A stretch of 64,000 nucleotides of DNA from a virus. Positions 1 to 9,969 of the stretch are shown here, in pieces. Position numbers and translations under genes: made by a program. Positions within the stretch are counted from its first letter, which is position 1. Every line of letters begins with the position of its first letter. The stretch covers positions 1 through 64,000 of the IMG/VR virus record IMGVR_UViG_3300005340_000003, one strand, 5' to 3'. The notes under the pieces were generated by a model. That model had not been told where the DNA came from. It saw nothing but the letters and a program-made list of their open reading frames with translations, and did no database searches.

Positions 1-2
1 AA

Positions 3-1004
3 GAATTTGTGAACTATAATGACAACGTGGAATCCGCGAAGGCTTTTATTTCCAGTGCTAAGGCGGTTCCCGTCAAGGATACAAAGACGGTAATCCAGGA
101 CGGAAAACAAAAAACCGTAATTACGGAAACGCCTCAGCATGTAAATAGTTTCGGACAGGTAGTCCCCGAAAAAGATTTAGCAGACGCTTACAAATACGCC
201 ACGATGACTCCGAGTATGTGGCGGCACATGGGCAAGCCTCAGTTTGCCGAATTATCGAGGATTAAGCCCGGAAAATTTGGCGGGGGAATGACCGGTCCAT
301 TGAGCGAACCTGAAGTAACTGCAAAAACAACTGCTGTGACTACACCAACTGTTGTCGAACCCGAACCTTCGGCGATTGTGACCGAGACTAAGGAAATTCC
401 CGTGGACAAATCAACCGTAAAGGCACCTACAGAAGCGCAACAACGCGCCGAATTAGCGTTGGCGAGGTTTTCTTCGTCCAACGACGTGTTCAATTATTTG
501 CAACAGCGTGGATACGATCCGACCACAGTTACGTCCTGGGTGAATAGTTTTCTTCCCGAGATTCTGAAGAGCGGTGATCGTAAAACTTATGACGCAGCCG
601 TTGATGCCTGGTCCCAAGGTTTGCTCCGGCTTGAGTCTGGTGCCGCGATTTCGAAGCAAGAGAAAACTTGGTATGACAAAGCATTTTTCCCACAAGTGAA
701 CGACCCACCTACGGTGGTTGAAAACAAATCGAGGATGCGACGGGACATCGAACGAATGGTTGGAGAAATTGCACAGGCCGGAGGAATCGATTCTCCGGAA
801 TCGAAAGCACAAGTGGCCCGCATTGCGGACGAAGCCAAAAAGGTCTATTCTGAAGCCGGTGCTGCGGCTGGCGTTCCGCCAAAAGGTGCAGCTACACGTT
901 TCCGTCCTCAAACTGGAGGTGCTAATGTCGCTCCAGTCACCACACTTTCCGGAGGGACAAATCTTACCTACGTTCCCGGAGTGGGCTTCAAATACGTAAA
1001 ATAA
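3..1004 (+). CDS. Unknown protein upstream of giant virion protein (5' partial)
   Basis: The reading frame is open to the left edge, so the true start probably lies outside the window; a GTG at 9 is the first possible start inside it. The product has a Thr/Val/Pro-rich N-terminal half, then a helical, charged segment (about residues 225-285) likely to form a coiled coil, and a Gly-rich C-terminus ending near VPGVGFKYVK. I do not recognise the family. It ends in TAATG with the giant protein at 1004, so the two are translationally coupled and it is probably another virion protein. Function is not assigned. Confidence 0.75.
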   Translation, partial: EFVNYNDNVESAKAFISSAKAVPVKDTKTVIQDGKQKTVITETPQHVNSFGQVVPEKDLADAYKYATMTPSMWRHMGKPQFAELSRIKPGKFGGGMTGPLSEPEVTAKTTAVTTPTVVEPEPSAIVTETKEIPVDKSTVKAPTEAQQRAELALARFSSSNDVFNYLQQRGYDPTTVTSWVNSFLPEILKSGDRKTYDAAVDAWSQGLLRLESGAAISKQEKTWYDKAFFPQVNDPPTVVENKSRMRRDIERMVGEIAQAGGIDSPESKAQVARIADEAKKVYSEAGAAAGVPPKGAATRFRPQTGGANVAPVTTLSGGTNLTYVPGVGFKYVK

Positions 1005-4000
1005 TGCCCCTCGATCCGCTAATCGCCGACGTGCCGTATGCGTCAGAGAATCCGCCTCCTACCGAGACTCCGAGCAATGTTTTTCACACCGAAGGTCCAG
1101 AACTCGAACAAGGCGGGCCGGCAGAAAAACCTCCGTTACAAATCGCCCCAGGCACCCCGACACTCGACGAGATTAAAGAATACCACCGTTTAAACGGCAC
1201 GGTTAATCCGATCATCGATCTGAGTGCGGAGGACATCGCGAAATTAGCGATTAACGATCCGGAAAATTTCCAACTCAGTAAGGCCATGATCGAACTCCGG
1301 CCTCAGTGGAACAAGGAGATCGTAAATAAAGCCGCCGACGCTTACAACCTACTCGAACGTCGCGGTTGGAAACCGCCGAAAGACTTGGGATTTTCTCAGC
1401 TTCCGAAAATGGTGAAGGAAACCGTTGCTGGCGCTGCGGATTGGTTGGGCGCGGTAGCTAAAGGTTCATTCGGTGTTCCGGCTTCTTTGGCGATGGAAAA
1501 AATCGACGAACTTTCGGGAATTTCCCCGGCTATCGACATTCGCCGTCGCCAGGAACTTCAGCAAGGAGTTTCTGAAGCTGCTGCGGCTACGGAGGCCAGC
1601 GTTACCGGGCTCGCGTTCCTGGGCGAGAAAGCGTGGAACAAACTTTTCGGCAAGAAACCTGAACTGAAAAATCAGCAGGAAAAATTAGAATCGCTGAAGG
1701 CTTTTCTCATTCCGCACCTCGCGCACGAAACAATTTCGAAAGGCGGAGGACTCGTCCAATACAGCCCCGAGATTCAGGCGGAGCAAGCGCAAGCTGGATT
1801 AGCCATTAGACCGGAGGAAGTGAACAAGAAAATTGCCGGTGATCCGGTGGGATTTTTGGCTTTCGGTAAAGGTCTCGAAGGTGTCGCCGGCTTGGTTGGA
1901 GTAACGAAACCAGTCGCTACTGCGGTCAGTAAAATTCCAGGATTGAAAAAAGCTGCGGCTGCGGTTGCTCCGGAGAAAATTGCCGGTGGCGCAATTGAAC
2001 TTGCGGGTGGAGCGGTTAAGGGAACGGCTAAAGTCGCTGAAGTCGTCGCTCCGGTCGCCGTTCCGGTTATCGGCGCGGTCGCGGGTGGGGACGTTCTCTC
2101 CAACCTCGGTCACGCGGCTGCGGGGGCTATTACCGGTGGATTAACGGCGATTCGTGGAGTTAAGCCGGTTCAGGCTGCGGCTCGGGCCGTCCAAAAAGGC
2201 GGAGAAGCGATTAAAACTTTCGGTCGCGAAGTCGCCGGCAAGGAGCTTCCGACAGGCGCGACTTCCCAACTTGCTCGGGATGTTTTTCAATCGTTGCCGA
2301 GTGCAGCCGGCGAAACGGCCAAAGGCGCAACGCTCGATCTCGGGCTTGCCGCGCTTACCGCAACGACTCCGGAAGATCAACAAGGGTTGCAACTCGGAAC
2401 AATTCTCGGAGCAGCCCAAGGGCTCAGACGGACCGGCGCATGGGTTGTAAGTGGTCAGAAAATCGCTCCTCGTGCTTGGGGTTCAAAGGGTGCAGTCGGA
2501 ACTTCCGGCGACTTGCCAATTTTCGACCGCATGCACAATGCCGCGTATTCGAGTGCTTCTCCGGCAGTGCGAGAGCACATGAATGCAGTCAGGCAGTTTT
2601 TGAAAGGTATCGGTGGCGATACTGAAGCTTTCATGGCAAACCCGGAGAATGTCCGGACGGCGGCTGACGGTCGCGTGGTGAACACCGACATCGAGAAAGC
2701 ACTAATCGATTCAGGATACGACGCTGCCACGGCTGAAGATTGGGCGAAACAAAACGGGATGTTCACCAAGGAATTTGCGGTCCCGGGCAAACCCGGCCAA
2801 ACGAAGCGAGTAATCATTGTCGCCGACGCTGACGCTGCCCCACATGAAGCGAAGCACGCTTTTCAAGACGTAATCGGCGAACAGGCCAATACCGTCATTG
2901 ACAAAGTTATTCGCGATACCTATTCCGATCAGTGGGAACAACTCGGTCAATCGTATGCGGAACAACTCCTCGGACGCCGTTTAAACGTTGGTGAATCCTG
3001 GAGAAATGTTGTTCTCGATGCTTCCGGCGCGGGCAACGAAGCAGCGAATCTGAAGATTTCAATGGAAGCGGCGAATAAATTCGCTGCCGACAACGGCGCA
3101 TTGCCGAAACCCGGTGACATTGCGGAACCTCCGCCACTCGATCCCGGTCAATGGAAAACCATTTTATCGGCAGACGATGCCGGAGCTGCGGCGGATCGTT
3201 ACATCTCTCGCGAAATTGCCGCCGAGACCTTCGATTCGATTTTCAAGAACCTGGGCGCGGCACTACAGGAAAAAACCGGGCTCGTTCCGTGGCTGGCGAA
3301 GGTTGTCGCAGCGACGACAGAGGCTCTCGGAGGTGACAGTTTACGCGGTCGCGGGACCACCCTCGGTTTCCCGTTACAGGAACCCGTCGTTCAAGCGATT
3401 AAAGGTCAGGTTCGAGAATTCGTTCCGGAAATTAAACCAAAAGCTCCTGGTGGAATATCGCCAACACCTCGGGCCGGCGCTCCTGCGCCATTGCCGAGTG
3501 GATCGCCGGTTCCGTTTACGCCGGAGGATCGCGCAGTTGCAGCCGAGGAAACTCGAAAAATTTCCGAGGGCGCTTCCGATACTCCGAAGGCTGGCGGCAC
3601 ACGATCCGACAAGGAACTCCTCGGAGAAATCGCTGCTGCACAAGCTGGCGGAGACGCAGTTAAAATCAACTATTTATCGGCACCCGATGAGCCGGCTGCG
3701 GCAATCAGCAGTAACCGGAACGTCCGAAGGCAGTTAATCGAAATGTTTCGCACGATGCCTGCGGCTGCGCGGAAATTGTGGGAGAAGAACTTTTTTCCAG
3801 AGCGCGTGCGACGGACCGCAAAGGGCAAAATTCAAGTCGGCGGTTGGGCACCGGAAGTTTTCGCGGCCAACGCGCACAAGACTGCGGAAATACTTTCACA
3901 ACTCGATCCGGCTCTCAGTCCGTATGAAATCGATAGAGTCAACAAAACGTTTACGGAGGCCGGCTGGAAGCAGCTTTTCGAAGACACCCAAAAATTCGTC

Positions 4001-7000
4001 CGAAACCAAATGGCAGGACAAACTGGTTCCGGCCAGTCGCTTGTCGTTCCGAGACAGATAACCGAAGCTGGTTTTTACAAACCGCCCGAGACTGCTGGTG
4101 CAGGCGTGCTCGACCAACGCAACGCTGATTTTATCAGTGCGATGTTCGGGATGAAGCTTCCGGAAACGACTCGTGTTACTGGAGGCAAGACTCCATTGAA
4201 CATTGCCGGTCAGGTGATCTCCCAGGCGACGATCCCGGGACGAGTTGAAGCACCTGTTCGGGCGCGTCCGGAGGGCGGCGTTTATCCGGAACCGTTCGAA
4301 GGGTTCGCCATTTCCGAAGTGAATCCCTGGAGGGCGGAATTTGAACTGGCTGTTCAATCAGCCGGCAAAACACTACCATCCACCATAGAAGCTTTTCAAT
4401 GGCTGAACCTGGATAACATCAAGGAAGTTCAACACACTCCGGAGCAACCGCAATTTCGCGGGAACACTCTAACGTTGCAGGCGGGATTTCAACCGAAACC
4501 GAACGATCCTCGGGCAATTCGGTCTCCTGCGGTCCGCGATGATACCGGAAAAGTTTTTGAGGGCACTTGGCATGGTGACGCAATCGGCAATGCAAGCATG
4601 ATGGGAAGTCGGACTCGATATGACGATTTCGAACACGGTTACACCACCAACACTCCGGGGGAATTCCTTAGTCGCGAGGATGCGTTGAAGAGAGCCACGG
4701 AATTGAATCAGGTATCGAAAGAATTCTCAGACACGCGGGAGGGTCTCGAAGCTTTTGAATTTGGTAAGGCTAGACAGTTTCAGCCGCAACCAGCGAAGGA
4801 AATCGAAGTTGAAGGTCCGGATGGAAACAAATACAAGGTCCGGTTCGACGGTTACTACGATCTGACGGCCCTCGGTAAAGGATTCGTGCCGGCGATTACC
4901 GCCCTCGAAGATTTGCCGGGATCGCTCACCAAGCTATCGAGCGGAATGGGTAAATCGCTCACTGACGCCGGGTATAAGCTGCCGGAGTTGCCGGCACCTG
5001 AAGGGGAAGTCACACAATTTGCGCCGAGACGCCGAACCGACGATTACGAGACCCTGAATAAACAGTTCGCCCAGGAGCATCCGAATAACGCGGGTATGCG
5101 ATTCGTAGAGGGGTTTGAAAAGGCATATAGAAAAGACCCGGAGCTTAAATCCTTGATGGAGGGAGTCTATTTTCAAAGGTTGTCGAAAGACAATTTTCCC
5201 GATGCTTTTTACGATCAAGCTAAAAACATCGCAGACTCTTTTGGAAAGCCGACCAATAATGCTGAGACGGATTTGCAAAATTATCTTGCGGACACATATC
5301 CCGACTTAGTGGATGAAATCAATCTCTCCCAGGATTATTTTCAGTCATTGCTACTCACTCCAGAGAAGGAACTTCAACAAATCCCCGCTATCGTTGAAGC
5401 TAGACAAAATTTCGCCTTCGGCAAAATAGTGCAGGAAGGTTTCGATGCACGAGAAGCGGAACGTTTCCTCAACGACTGGCGCGATGAAGGGTATTCAGAA
5501 GTAGCGTCCAAGAATCCGGCACTCGCGAAATGGATCGACGATAATCTGCGCTCCGGCAGCGCACAGCAGGCCGCGCAGTTCCAGCCGAAGGCATCGGAGG
5601 AAGAAGGAGTAAGACGAGTGGTTTCTGCCCCAGGATTAGAGCACGGTGGAATTACTGAACCGATTTTGAGTTTTGTTGAACCTGGAGAATTTCGATCAAC
5701 TTTAAATCGATACCGGGATTGGTTGATGGATGTTAAGGGTTTGACTAAAGAAGAGGCAGAAACACGTCTCAGGGGAATCCTTCAGTTCCAACCTCGAAAG
5801 GAGGGCGAAGAAGTCCGAGTCGGAATTCCGAGTTTTCGCGCTACGGGAGGAAATCGTCCAAGTGGTGCCGCTCCGATGATGATGTTTAAGGATACGGGGG
5901 ACGAGACCCGGTATTTTAAGTTTTTGCAGGAAGTAAAGGGGATGACGGAAGAGCAGGCCGCAAACGAAATCTTACGTTTAAGCCAATTTCAACCGAGACG
6001 AAAAACTCCGGAGGAAGATAACATCGCGAAAATCGGCGATGAGTCTTTCGCAATTTTCTCCCCGCGCAGCCGCAAGGAAGAGAAAGACCAAATCGGACCG
6101 GTGCCCAGGCCAGCAATCGACCGCGAAGAGCGACGAATCCGTGGACTCACCCAGGAAGAACAGCAGACCCCGGAAACGGCATTCTCTCCGCGAAAACGCG
6201 AGAAGGAGGACGATCTCCGAATATTGCCAACGAGTTTCGGAGCGGCGAGCAAAGCCTGGATACTCCCGAATGGCAAGGTCGAACAACTCGGTGCTGAGTG
6301 GCATCACCAATGGCTCGACGAGCATCCGGAAATTCAGGCGAAATACGGTCTGAAGGTTCCGGCGTTTGAGGGGACCGATACTGAAGGCGTCCGAGAGGCC
6401 GCGTTGAAAAAGGGATTCTCTCGCGTCAACCTGGAGAATGGCAACCTCATCGTGGAAGCTCGCGAAAAGGATTGGCGCTCCGTTCGTCCGATTGTAGAAG
6501 ACATGATCGAGCGGAATCTCGATGACATCGACAAGTTCCGAGTGCATCTGTTGAATGATGCCGTGGACAAAGTGACCAAAAGTCTTTCCGAGAAGCTTTT
6601 CGACGCGGACACCGACAAGGAAAAACTCGACCGGGTTTACAATACCCTCTCCGAGCGTCCACAAACTGAACTTGAGACGAAGTTCCAACCGAAGACCACG
6701 AAGGAAGAGGATTTAACCGGAACGAAAATAGTCCCGCCAACCGCAAGTCCGATGGAACAGGCGTTGGTTCGGGCACTCGATGCCTGGGCGGAGAATCAGA
6801 AAAAGCAGTCGAAGAAAGACGCTGAGGAATGGCTGCGGACACATGGCGCTTTGCCGCCAGAGGGAGAAGTCGCTTTTCAACCGTCAACGGAAGTTCGGAA
6901 TGTTGCTAAAAAATATTCAGAGGAAGAAGGAATCGATTACAAACCTCTCGGTGCCCCGCTTGCCGTAAAAGAAGGTCTCGCAAAACGGATCGCTGATTTT

Positions 7001-8869
7001 TACGATACCGCGAAGCATGATCCGAACGATCCGGAAGTTGTGAAATCTTACGATGCTCTCGGTGAAGAGACAGTTAAACAATATCACGCGATTGAGGATG
7101 CGGGATACACCATCGAGCCCTGGAAAAAAGCGGGCGAACCATACGCTTCGAGTGCGGAAATGCTGAAGGACGTTCAGGAAAATAAACATCTTTGGTATCT
7201 TCCGACAACTGGGAATTTTCAAGATGCTGGAAATAACCTCATGCTTCGGCCTTCGGGAGTTGAGGGCGTTTCGTATAACGATTTGTTCCGTGCTGTTCAT
7301 GACTTTTTCGGTCATGCCCAAGAGGGATACCAATTCGGACCGAGGGGAGAGCTTAATGCCTGGAATGCTCACTCGGAGATGTATTCTCCGGAAGCGCAAG
7401 GCGCACTCGCGGCTGAGACTCTCGCACAGAATTCCTGGGTGAACTTCGGAAAACACATGCGAGACGAGGCCGGCAACATCCCCAAACTCGGAGAGGCCGG
7501 ATATAAACCATTACCCGAACGTCCGTTTGCTGAACAGAAAAACATCGTCATTCCGAAAGACCTAATTTCGGAAGCGAAACAATCGGCACAGTTTCAACCG
7601 CGTGACGACCAGGAACAACTTTTTGGCGGCAAGGAATACATTTCCCCGGCTAATTTCACTCGGGCCGAGTTGCTGGATCGTCATCCGGAAGCAATCGTTC
7701 CGAAGAACAGCAACGAAAAAATCGCCTCAGACATTACGGGTTCCCCGCTCTATCGCAAGTCCGACGATCCGGTTCAGGCGTTCGCGGATAAACTCGCCGC
7801 GTTCGCGAAGACGTATGCCGACAACCCGGTTTATCAACTCGGTCTCAAGTGGTATTCGGATTTCGTGCCGGCACTGAAGAAACAATTTGGAAAAGACGCT
7901 CCGATGATGGCGGAACTTCTCGCGGCATCGAGCCCGAATGAAACTCCGACACAGAACTTTTTCTATGCGGCGGATGCTCTTCAAGGCTTCCGATCCGGTC
8001 GCTTCGACAAAATCATCGACAAATTCAATCAGGGATTCGATTTGATGAAGGATGACAAGTGGCTAGGCTGGTATAACAAGGAATTGAAGGCCGGAAATAT
8101 CCCGGATGCTCCAGCTACACCGACTCCTGAAGCGTTCATGGCGCACTGGATTTTCAAGCACGGCCTGAAGCCGAAGCAATCGAATGGTGCGCTATACGGT
8201 TTTCACGGGAAAGCGATTCTTGAAGTAATGGCTCGAAAATGGATAAACGAAAACAAAGGACCGAAGGTCGCTAACTTCGTGCAGAATCTTCTCGGAACGG
8301 GCCACGAAGCGACCATCGACGTATGGGCTGACCGAACAATGCGCCGGCTCGGATATGCCGACACAAAAGATCGTTGGAGAATTTTACCGAAGAATGCTGA
8401 GGGTGTAAGTGATGCCGATTTCGAATTCGCGCAGCAAGCTTTTCGTGAGGCCGCGAAGCAACTCGGTATTAAACCGGATGCACTTCAGGGCGGTCTCTGG
8501 TTTGCCGAAAAGCAGTTGTGGGCTGATAATGGTTGGGGCCGGCTTGATCTCGGAAGTTACATGAAGGAGATGGAAAATTTGCCATTGATTCAGCAGTCAA
8601 TTAAGCAACGACTCAAAACCACAGAGTTGAAGAAAAAAGCTGTGCCGATGGAGCAAACTGGATTACAATTCCAACCAATGAACAAATATAGAATAGGGCC
8701 TTACGGACGGACGGACACGGTGGTAGAAGCCGAGAACACCGAAAAAGCTTTTAGAAAATACGAACGAGAACGGGGGGTTCGTAAAGGAAGCATTCAATCT
8801 AAAGTTTTGACTGTCCGTCCCGTGACTCCGGAAACCGACATCGAAGTTAAACCGAGGAATGTCCGATGA
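1004..8869 (+). CDS. Giant multidomain virion (polyvalent-type) protein, 2621 aa
   Basis: Very long phage protein of the kind called polyvalent proteins, which are packaged and act early in infection (family knowledge; the role here is inferred). Visible parts: an Ala/Gly/Val-rich hydrophobic stretch at about residues 285-410 that could interact with membrane; a zincin-like HEAKH at 614-618; several unassigned globular segments at about 900-1250; a tandem helical repeat ending in QFQPR near 1595 and 1662; a conserved HDFFGH segment at 2099-2104 followed by NAWNAHSEMYSP; and a helical domain at about 2240-2560 containing GTGHEATIDVW. Twelve F-x-P-R/K-like motifs start at 1162, 1259, 1339, 1526, 1595, 1662, 1685, 1727, 1894, 1958, 2197 and 2556, always between domains. 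They look like linkers or processing sites. The start overlaps the upstream stop (TAATG). Confidence 0.85.
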   Translation: MPLDPLIADVPYASENPPPTETPSNVFHTEGPELEQGGPAEKPPLQIAPGTPTLDEIKEYHRLNGTVNPIIDLSAEDIAKLAINDPENFQLSKAMIELRPQWNKEIVNKAADAYNLLERRGWKPPKDLGFSQLPKMVKETVAGAADWLGAVAKGSFGVPASLAMEKIDELSGISPAIDIRRRQELQQGVSEAAAATEASVTGLAFLGEKAWNKLFGKKPELKNQQEKLESLKAFLIPHLAHETISKGGGLVQYSPEIQAEQAQAGLAIRPEEVNKKIAGDPVGFLAFGKGLEGVAGLVGVTKPVATAVSKIPGLKKAAAAVAPEKIAGGAIELAGGAVKGTAKVAEVVAPVAVPVIGAVAGGDVLSNLGHAAAGAITGGLTAIRGVKPVQAAARAVQKGGEAIKTFGREVAGKELPTGATSQLARDVFQSLPSAAGETAKGATLDLGLAALTATTPEDQQGLQLGTILGAAQGLRRTGAWVVSGQKIAPRAWGSKGAVGTSGDLPIFDRMHNAAYSSASPAVREHMNAVRQFLKGIGGDTEAFMANPENVRTAADGRVVNTDIEKALIDSGYDAATAEDWAKQNGMFTKEFAVPGKPGQTKRVIIVADADAAPHEAKHAFQDVIGEQANTVIDKVIRDTYSDQWEQLGQSYAEQLLGRRLNVGESWRNVVLDASGAGNEAANLKISMEAANKFAADNGALPKPGDIAEPPPLDPGQWKTILSADDAGAAADRYISREIAAETFDSIFKNLGAALQEKTGLVPWLAKVVAATTEALGGDSLRGRGTTLGFPLQEPVVQAIKGQVREFVPEIKPKAPGGISPTPRAGAPAPLPSGSPVPFTPEDRAVAAEETRKISEGASDTPKAGGTRSDKELLGEIAAAQAGGDAVKINYLSAPDEPAAAISSNRNVRRQLIEMFRTMPAAARKLWEKNFFPERVRRTAKGKIQVGGWAPEVFAANAHKTAEILSQLDPALSPYEIDRVNKTFTEAGWKQLFEDTQKFVRNQMAGQTGSGQSLVVPRQITEAGFYKPPETAGAGVLDQRNADFISAMFGMKLPETTRVTGGKTPLNIAGQVISQATIPGRVEAPVRARPEGGVYPEPFEGFAISEVNPWRAEFELAVQSAGKTLPSTIEAFQWLNLDNIKEVQHTPEQPQFRGNTLTLQAGFQPKPNDPRAIRSPAVRDDTGKVFEGTWHGDAIGNASMMGSRTRYDDFEHGYTTNTPGEFLSREDALKRATELNQVSKEFSDTREGLEAFEFGKARQFQPQPAKEIEVEGPDGNKYKVRFDGYYDLTALGKGFVPAITALEDLPGSLTKLSSGMGKSLTDAGYKLPELPAPEGEVTQFAPRRRTDDYETLNKQFAQEHPNNAGMRFVEGFEKAYRKDPELKSLMEGVYFQRLSKDNFPDAFYDQAKNIADSFGKPTNNAETDLQNYLADTYPDLVDEINLSQDYFQSLLLTPEKELQQIPAIVEARQNFAFGKIVQEGFDAREAERFLNDWRDEGYSEVASKNPALAKWIDDNLRSGSAQQAAQFQPKASEEEGVRRVVSAPGLEHGGITEPILSFVEPGEFRSTLNRYRDWLMDVKGLTKEEAETRLRGILQFQPRKEGEEVRVGIPSFRATGGNRPSGAAPMMMFKDTGDETRYFKFLQEVKGMTEEQAANEILRLSQFQPRRKTPEEDNIAKIGDESFAIFSPRSRKEEKDQIGPVPRPAIDREERRIRGLTQEEQQTPETAFSPRKREKEDDLRILPTSFGAASKAWILPNGKVEQLGAEWHHQWLDEHPEIQAKYGLKVPAFEGTDTEGVREAALKKGFSRVNLENGNLIVEAREKDWRSVRPIVEDMIERNLDDIDKFRVHLLNDAVDKVTKSLSEKLFDADTDKEKLDRVYNTLSERPQTELETKFQPKTTKEEDLTGTKIVPPTASPMEQALVRALDAWAENQKKQSKKDAEEWLRTHGALPPEGEVAFQPSTEVRNVAKKYSEEEGIDYKPLGAPLAVKEGLAKRIADFYDTAKHDPNDPEVVKSYDALGEETVKQYHAIEDAGYTIEPWKKAGEPYASSAEMLKDVQENKHLWYLPTTGNFQDAGNNLMLRPSGVEGVSYNDLFRAVHDFFGHAQEGYQFGPRGELNAWNAHSEMYSPEAQGALAAETLAQNSWVNFGKHMRDEAGNIPKLGEAGYKPLPERPFAEQKNIVIPKDLISEAKQSAQFQPRDDQEQLFGGKEYISPANFTRAELLDRHPEAIVPKNSNEKIASDITGSPLYRKSDDPVQAFADKLAAFAKTYADNPVYQLGLKWYSDFVPALKKQFGKDAPMMAELLAASSPNETPTQNFFYAADALQGFRSGRFDKIIDKFNQGFDLMKDDKWLGWYNKELKAGNIPDAPATPTPEAFMAHWIFKHGLKPKQSNGALYGFHGKAILEVMARKWINENKGPKVANFVQNLLGTGHEATIDVWADRTMRRLGYADTKDRWRILPKNAEGVSDADFEFAQQAFREAAKQLGIKPDALQGGLWFAEKQLWADNGWGRLDLGSYMKEMENLPLIQQSIKQRLKTTELKKKAVPMEQTGLQFQPMNKYRIGPYGRTDTVVEAENTEKAFRKYERERGVRKGSIQSKVLTVRPVTPETDIEVKPRNVR
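1188..1195. repeat. GTTTAAAC dispersed palindrome (13 copies; first copy)
   Basis: Perfect 8-bp palindrome found by eye at 1188, 2979, 9754, 11150, 12068, 15973, 21768, 33873, 38087, 46996, 50499, 57138 and 58300. Six copies (1188, 2979, 9754, 12068, 38087, 46996) are the 10-bp palindrome CGTTTAAACG. About one copy of an 8-mer is expected by chance in 64 kb. Most are inside genes on either strand, encoding Arg-Leu-Asn or Phe-Lys. Confidence 0.85.
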
Positions 8870-9030
8870 AAGAAAAGATCACAGAACAACAGAAGGCGGC
8901 AGCAGTCGCGGCACGAATTACCGGCGACGATCTGACGGATTTCATGGATCGAGTCGCTGAACGATTAACCCTTTATGATAAAGCCGCCGAGGAAAGCGTT
9001 GTAGCGCGTCCGGTAAAATCTGACCACTGA
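8866..9030 (+). CDS. Small helical protein, 54 aa
   Basis: Short gene starting inside the stop of the giant protein gene (ATGA, 8866-8869) and ending six bases before the next start. The product begins MKEKITEQQKAAAVAARITG and is charged and helical, with no membrane segment. The family is not recognised. The tight junctions on both sides support a real, coupled gene in the virion operon. Confidence 0.6.
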   Translation: MKEKITEQQKAAAVAARITGDDLTDFMDRVAERLTLYDKAAEESVVARPVKSDH

Positions 9031-9035
9031 TTACT

Positions 9036-9656
9036 ATGGCAAAGACAATGATCGACCCGAATGAAGTAGAAGCCGCACCAGCCGCGCCTGAAGAATTCGC
9101 ACCCGCGCCGATGCCGGAATCAAATCTGCCGGATGAGTTGCTGAATATCCCGGCGATTCAAGGCATCCTCGCCGGAGCACCTCCGGCATTCTCCGCCAAA
9201 ATCAAGGGTGCCGAGAAGTCCGACCAGGGCAAACTGATTATTAAGCACAAATCCGACCTGGAGGACGCTGGCATTCGTTTTTACCGGTCGTTATCAGGCG
9301 ACACGGCGGTAATTTTCAACGCGCTTCAACTGAACGGTGAAGACCTGAAGGCGGCTGACAAAGCCGGCAAACTGCTACAGATTGCGCCTCCGTTCGAACA
9401 GGTAAACTCTGAGATAGCCAAAATGGGACCAGACCAGCATCCGAGCCTCAATCCGAAGGCCGTTCCTGGCTCCCCTGCGGGGCCTACATCGCCGAATCCG
9501 CCTCAATCGGCTCAATTCCCCATGCCGGCTAACTCCGGGGCTGCTACAGCCCGCCTGAAGGCCCAACTGACTAATTTGAAGCCCCAGGCACCTACTGCCG
9601 GGGCTCGACCTGGGCAGGGAAGACTACTCAATTCGATTTTGAAGCCAGTGTTATGA
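9036..9656 (+). CDS. Conserved phage protein of unknown function, 206 aa
   Basis: Acidic, Pro/Ala-rich N-terminus (1-40), a compact central domain (about 45-130) containing IPAIQGILAGAPPAF and GIRFYRSLSGD, and a low-complexity Pro/Ala-rich tail. The central domain resembles a conserved phage domain of unknown role seen next to internal virion proteins; this is recalled from general familiarity and not checked. It is the last gene of the left + block. Its 3' end overlaps the convergent gene ending at 9628 by 29 bases, with no terminator hairpin visible. No Shine-Dalgarno; the start is preceded by an A/T-rich stretch. Confidence 0.75.
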   Translation: MAKTMIDPNEVEAAPAAPEEFAPAPMPESNLPDELLNIPAIQGILAGAPPAFSAKIKGAEKSDQGKLIIKHKSDLEDAGIRFYRSLSGDTAVIFNALQLNGEDLKAADKAGKLLQIAPPFEQVNSEIAKMGPDQHPSLNPKAVPGSPAGPTSPNPPQSAQFPMPANSGAATARLKAQLTNLKPQAPTAGARPGQGRLLNSILKPVL

Positions 9657-9969
9657 AGGGGTCTATCGGTTTCAACGCCTGGGCGTCTTCCCAATTTCTG
9701 AATCTTACCGGAACGGGATCGTCTCTCCAGACCGGAGGATGACCGGGAATTTCGTTTAAACGCGGATGAATTATTGGAAACCGTCCGGTTGGAAAATGGA
9801 ATCCAATTTCGTAGGGCGCATTTTCCCACTCCGGATTTATGATCCAGATGTCTCCTGATTTCTTCCAGACCGGATATTTCCAACACCGATCAAAAGTAAT
9901 CGCCGGAGGCAACACCACCGTCCCGGCGACGGCGGCTGATAGCGTTTTGAAAAAGCTTCTACGGTTCAT
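9628..9969 (-). CDS. Tat-signal protein, copy 1 (113 aa)
   Basis: The N-terminus MNRRSFFKTL followed by a hydrophobic Ala/Val run is a twin-arginine (Tat) signal or membrane anchor. The next segment PPAITFDRCWK is nearly identical to the protein encoded just upstream (9959-10249), so the pair is a tandem duplication. The rest is Pro/Trp-rich and not recognised. The start overlaps the upstream stop by 11 bases. A folded, exported or membrane-anchored product is inferred. Phage genes carrying Tat signals are uncommon. Confidence 0.75.
   Translation of the reverse strand: MNRRSFFKTLSAAVAGTVVLPPAITFDRCWKYPVWKKSGDIWIINPEWENAPYEIGFHFPTGRFPIIHPRLNEIPGHPPVWRDDPVPVRFRNWEDAQALKPIDPFITLASKSN

Noticed and set aside
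5978-6688. 236-codon ORF antisense to the giant virion gene
   Set aside because: Shadow frame; no motif, and the sense frame has conserved repeats at the same position.
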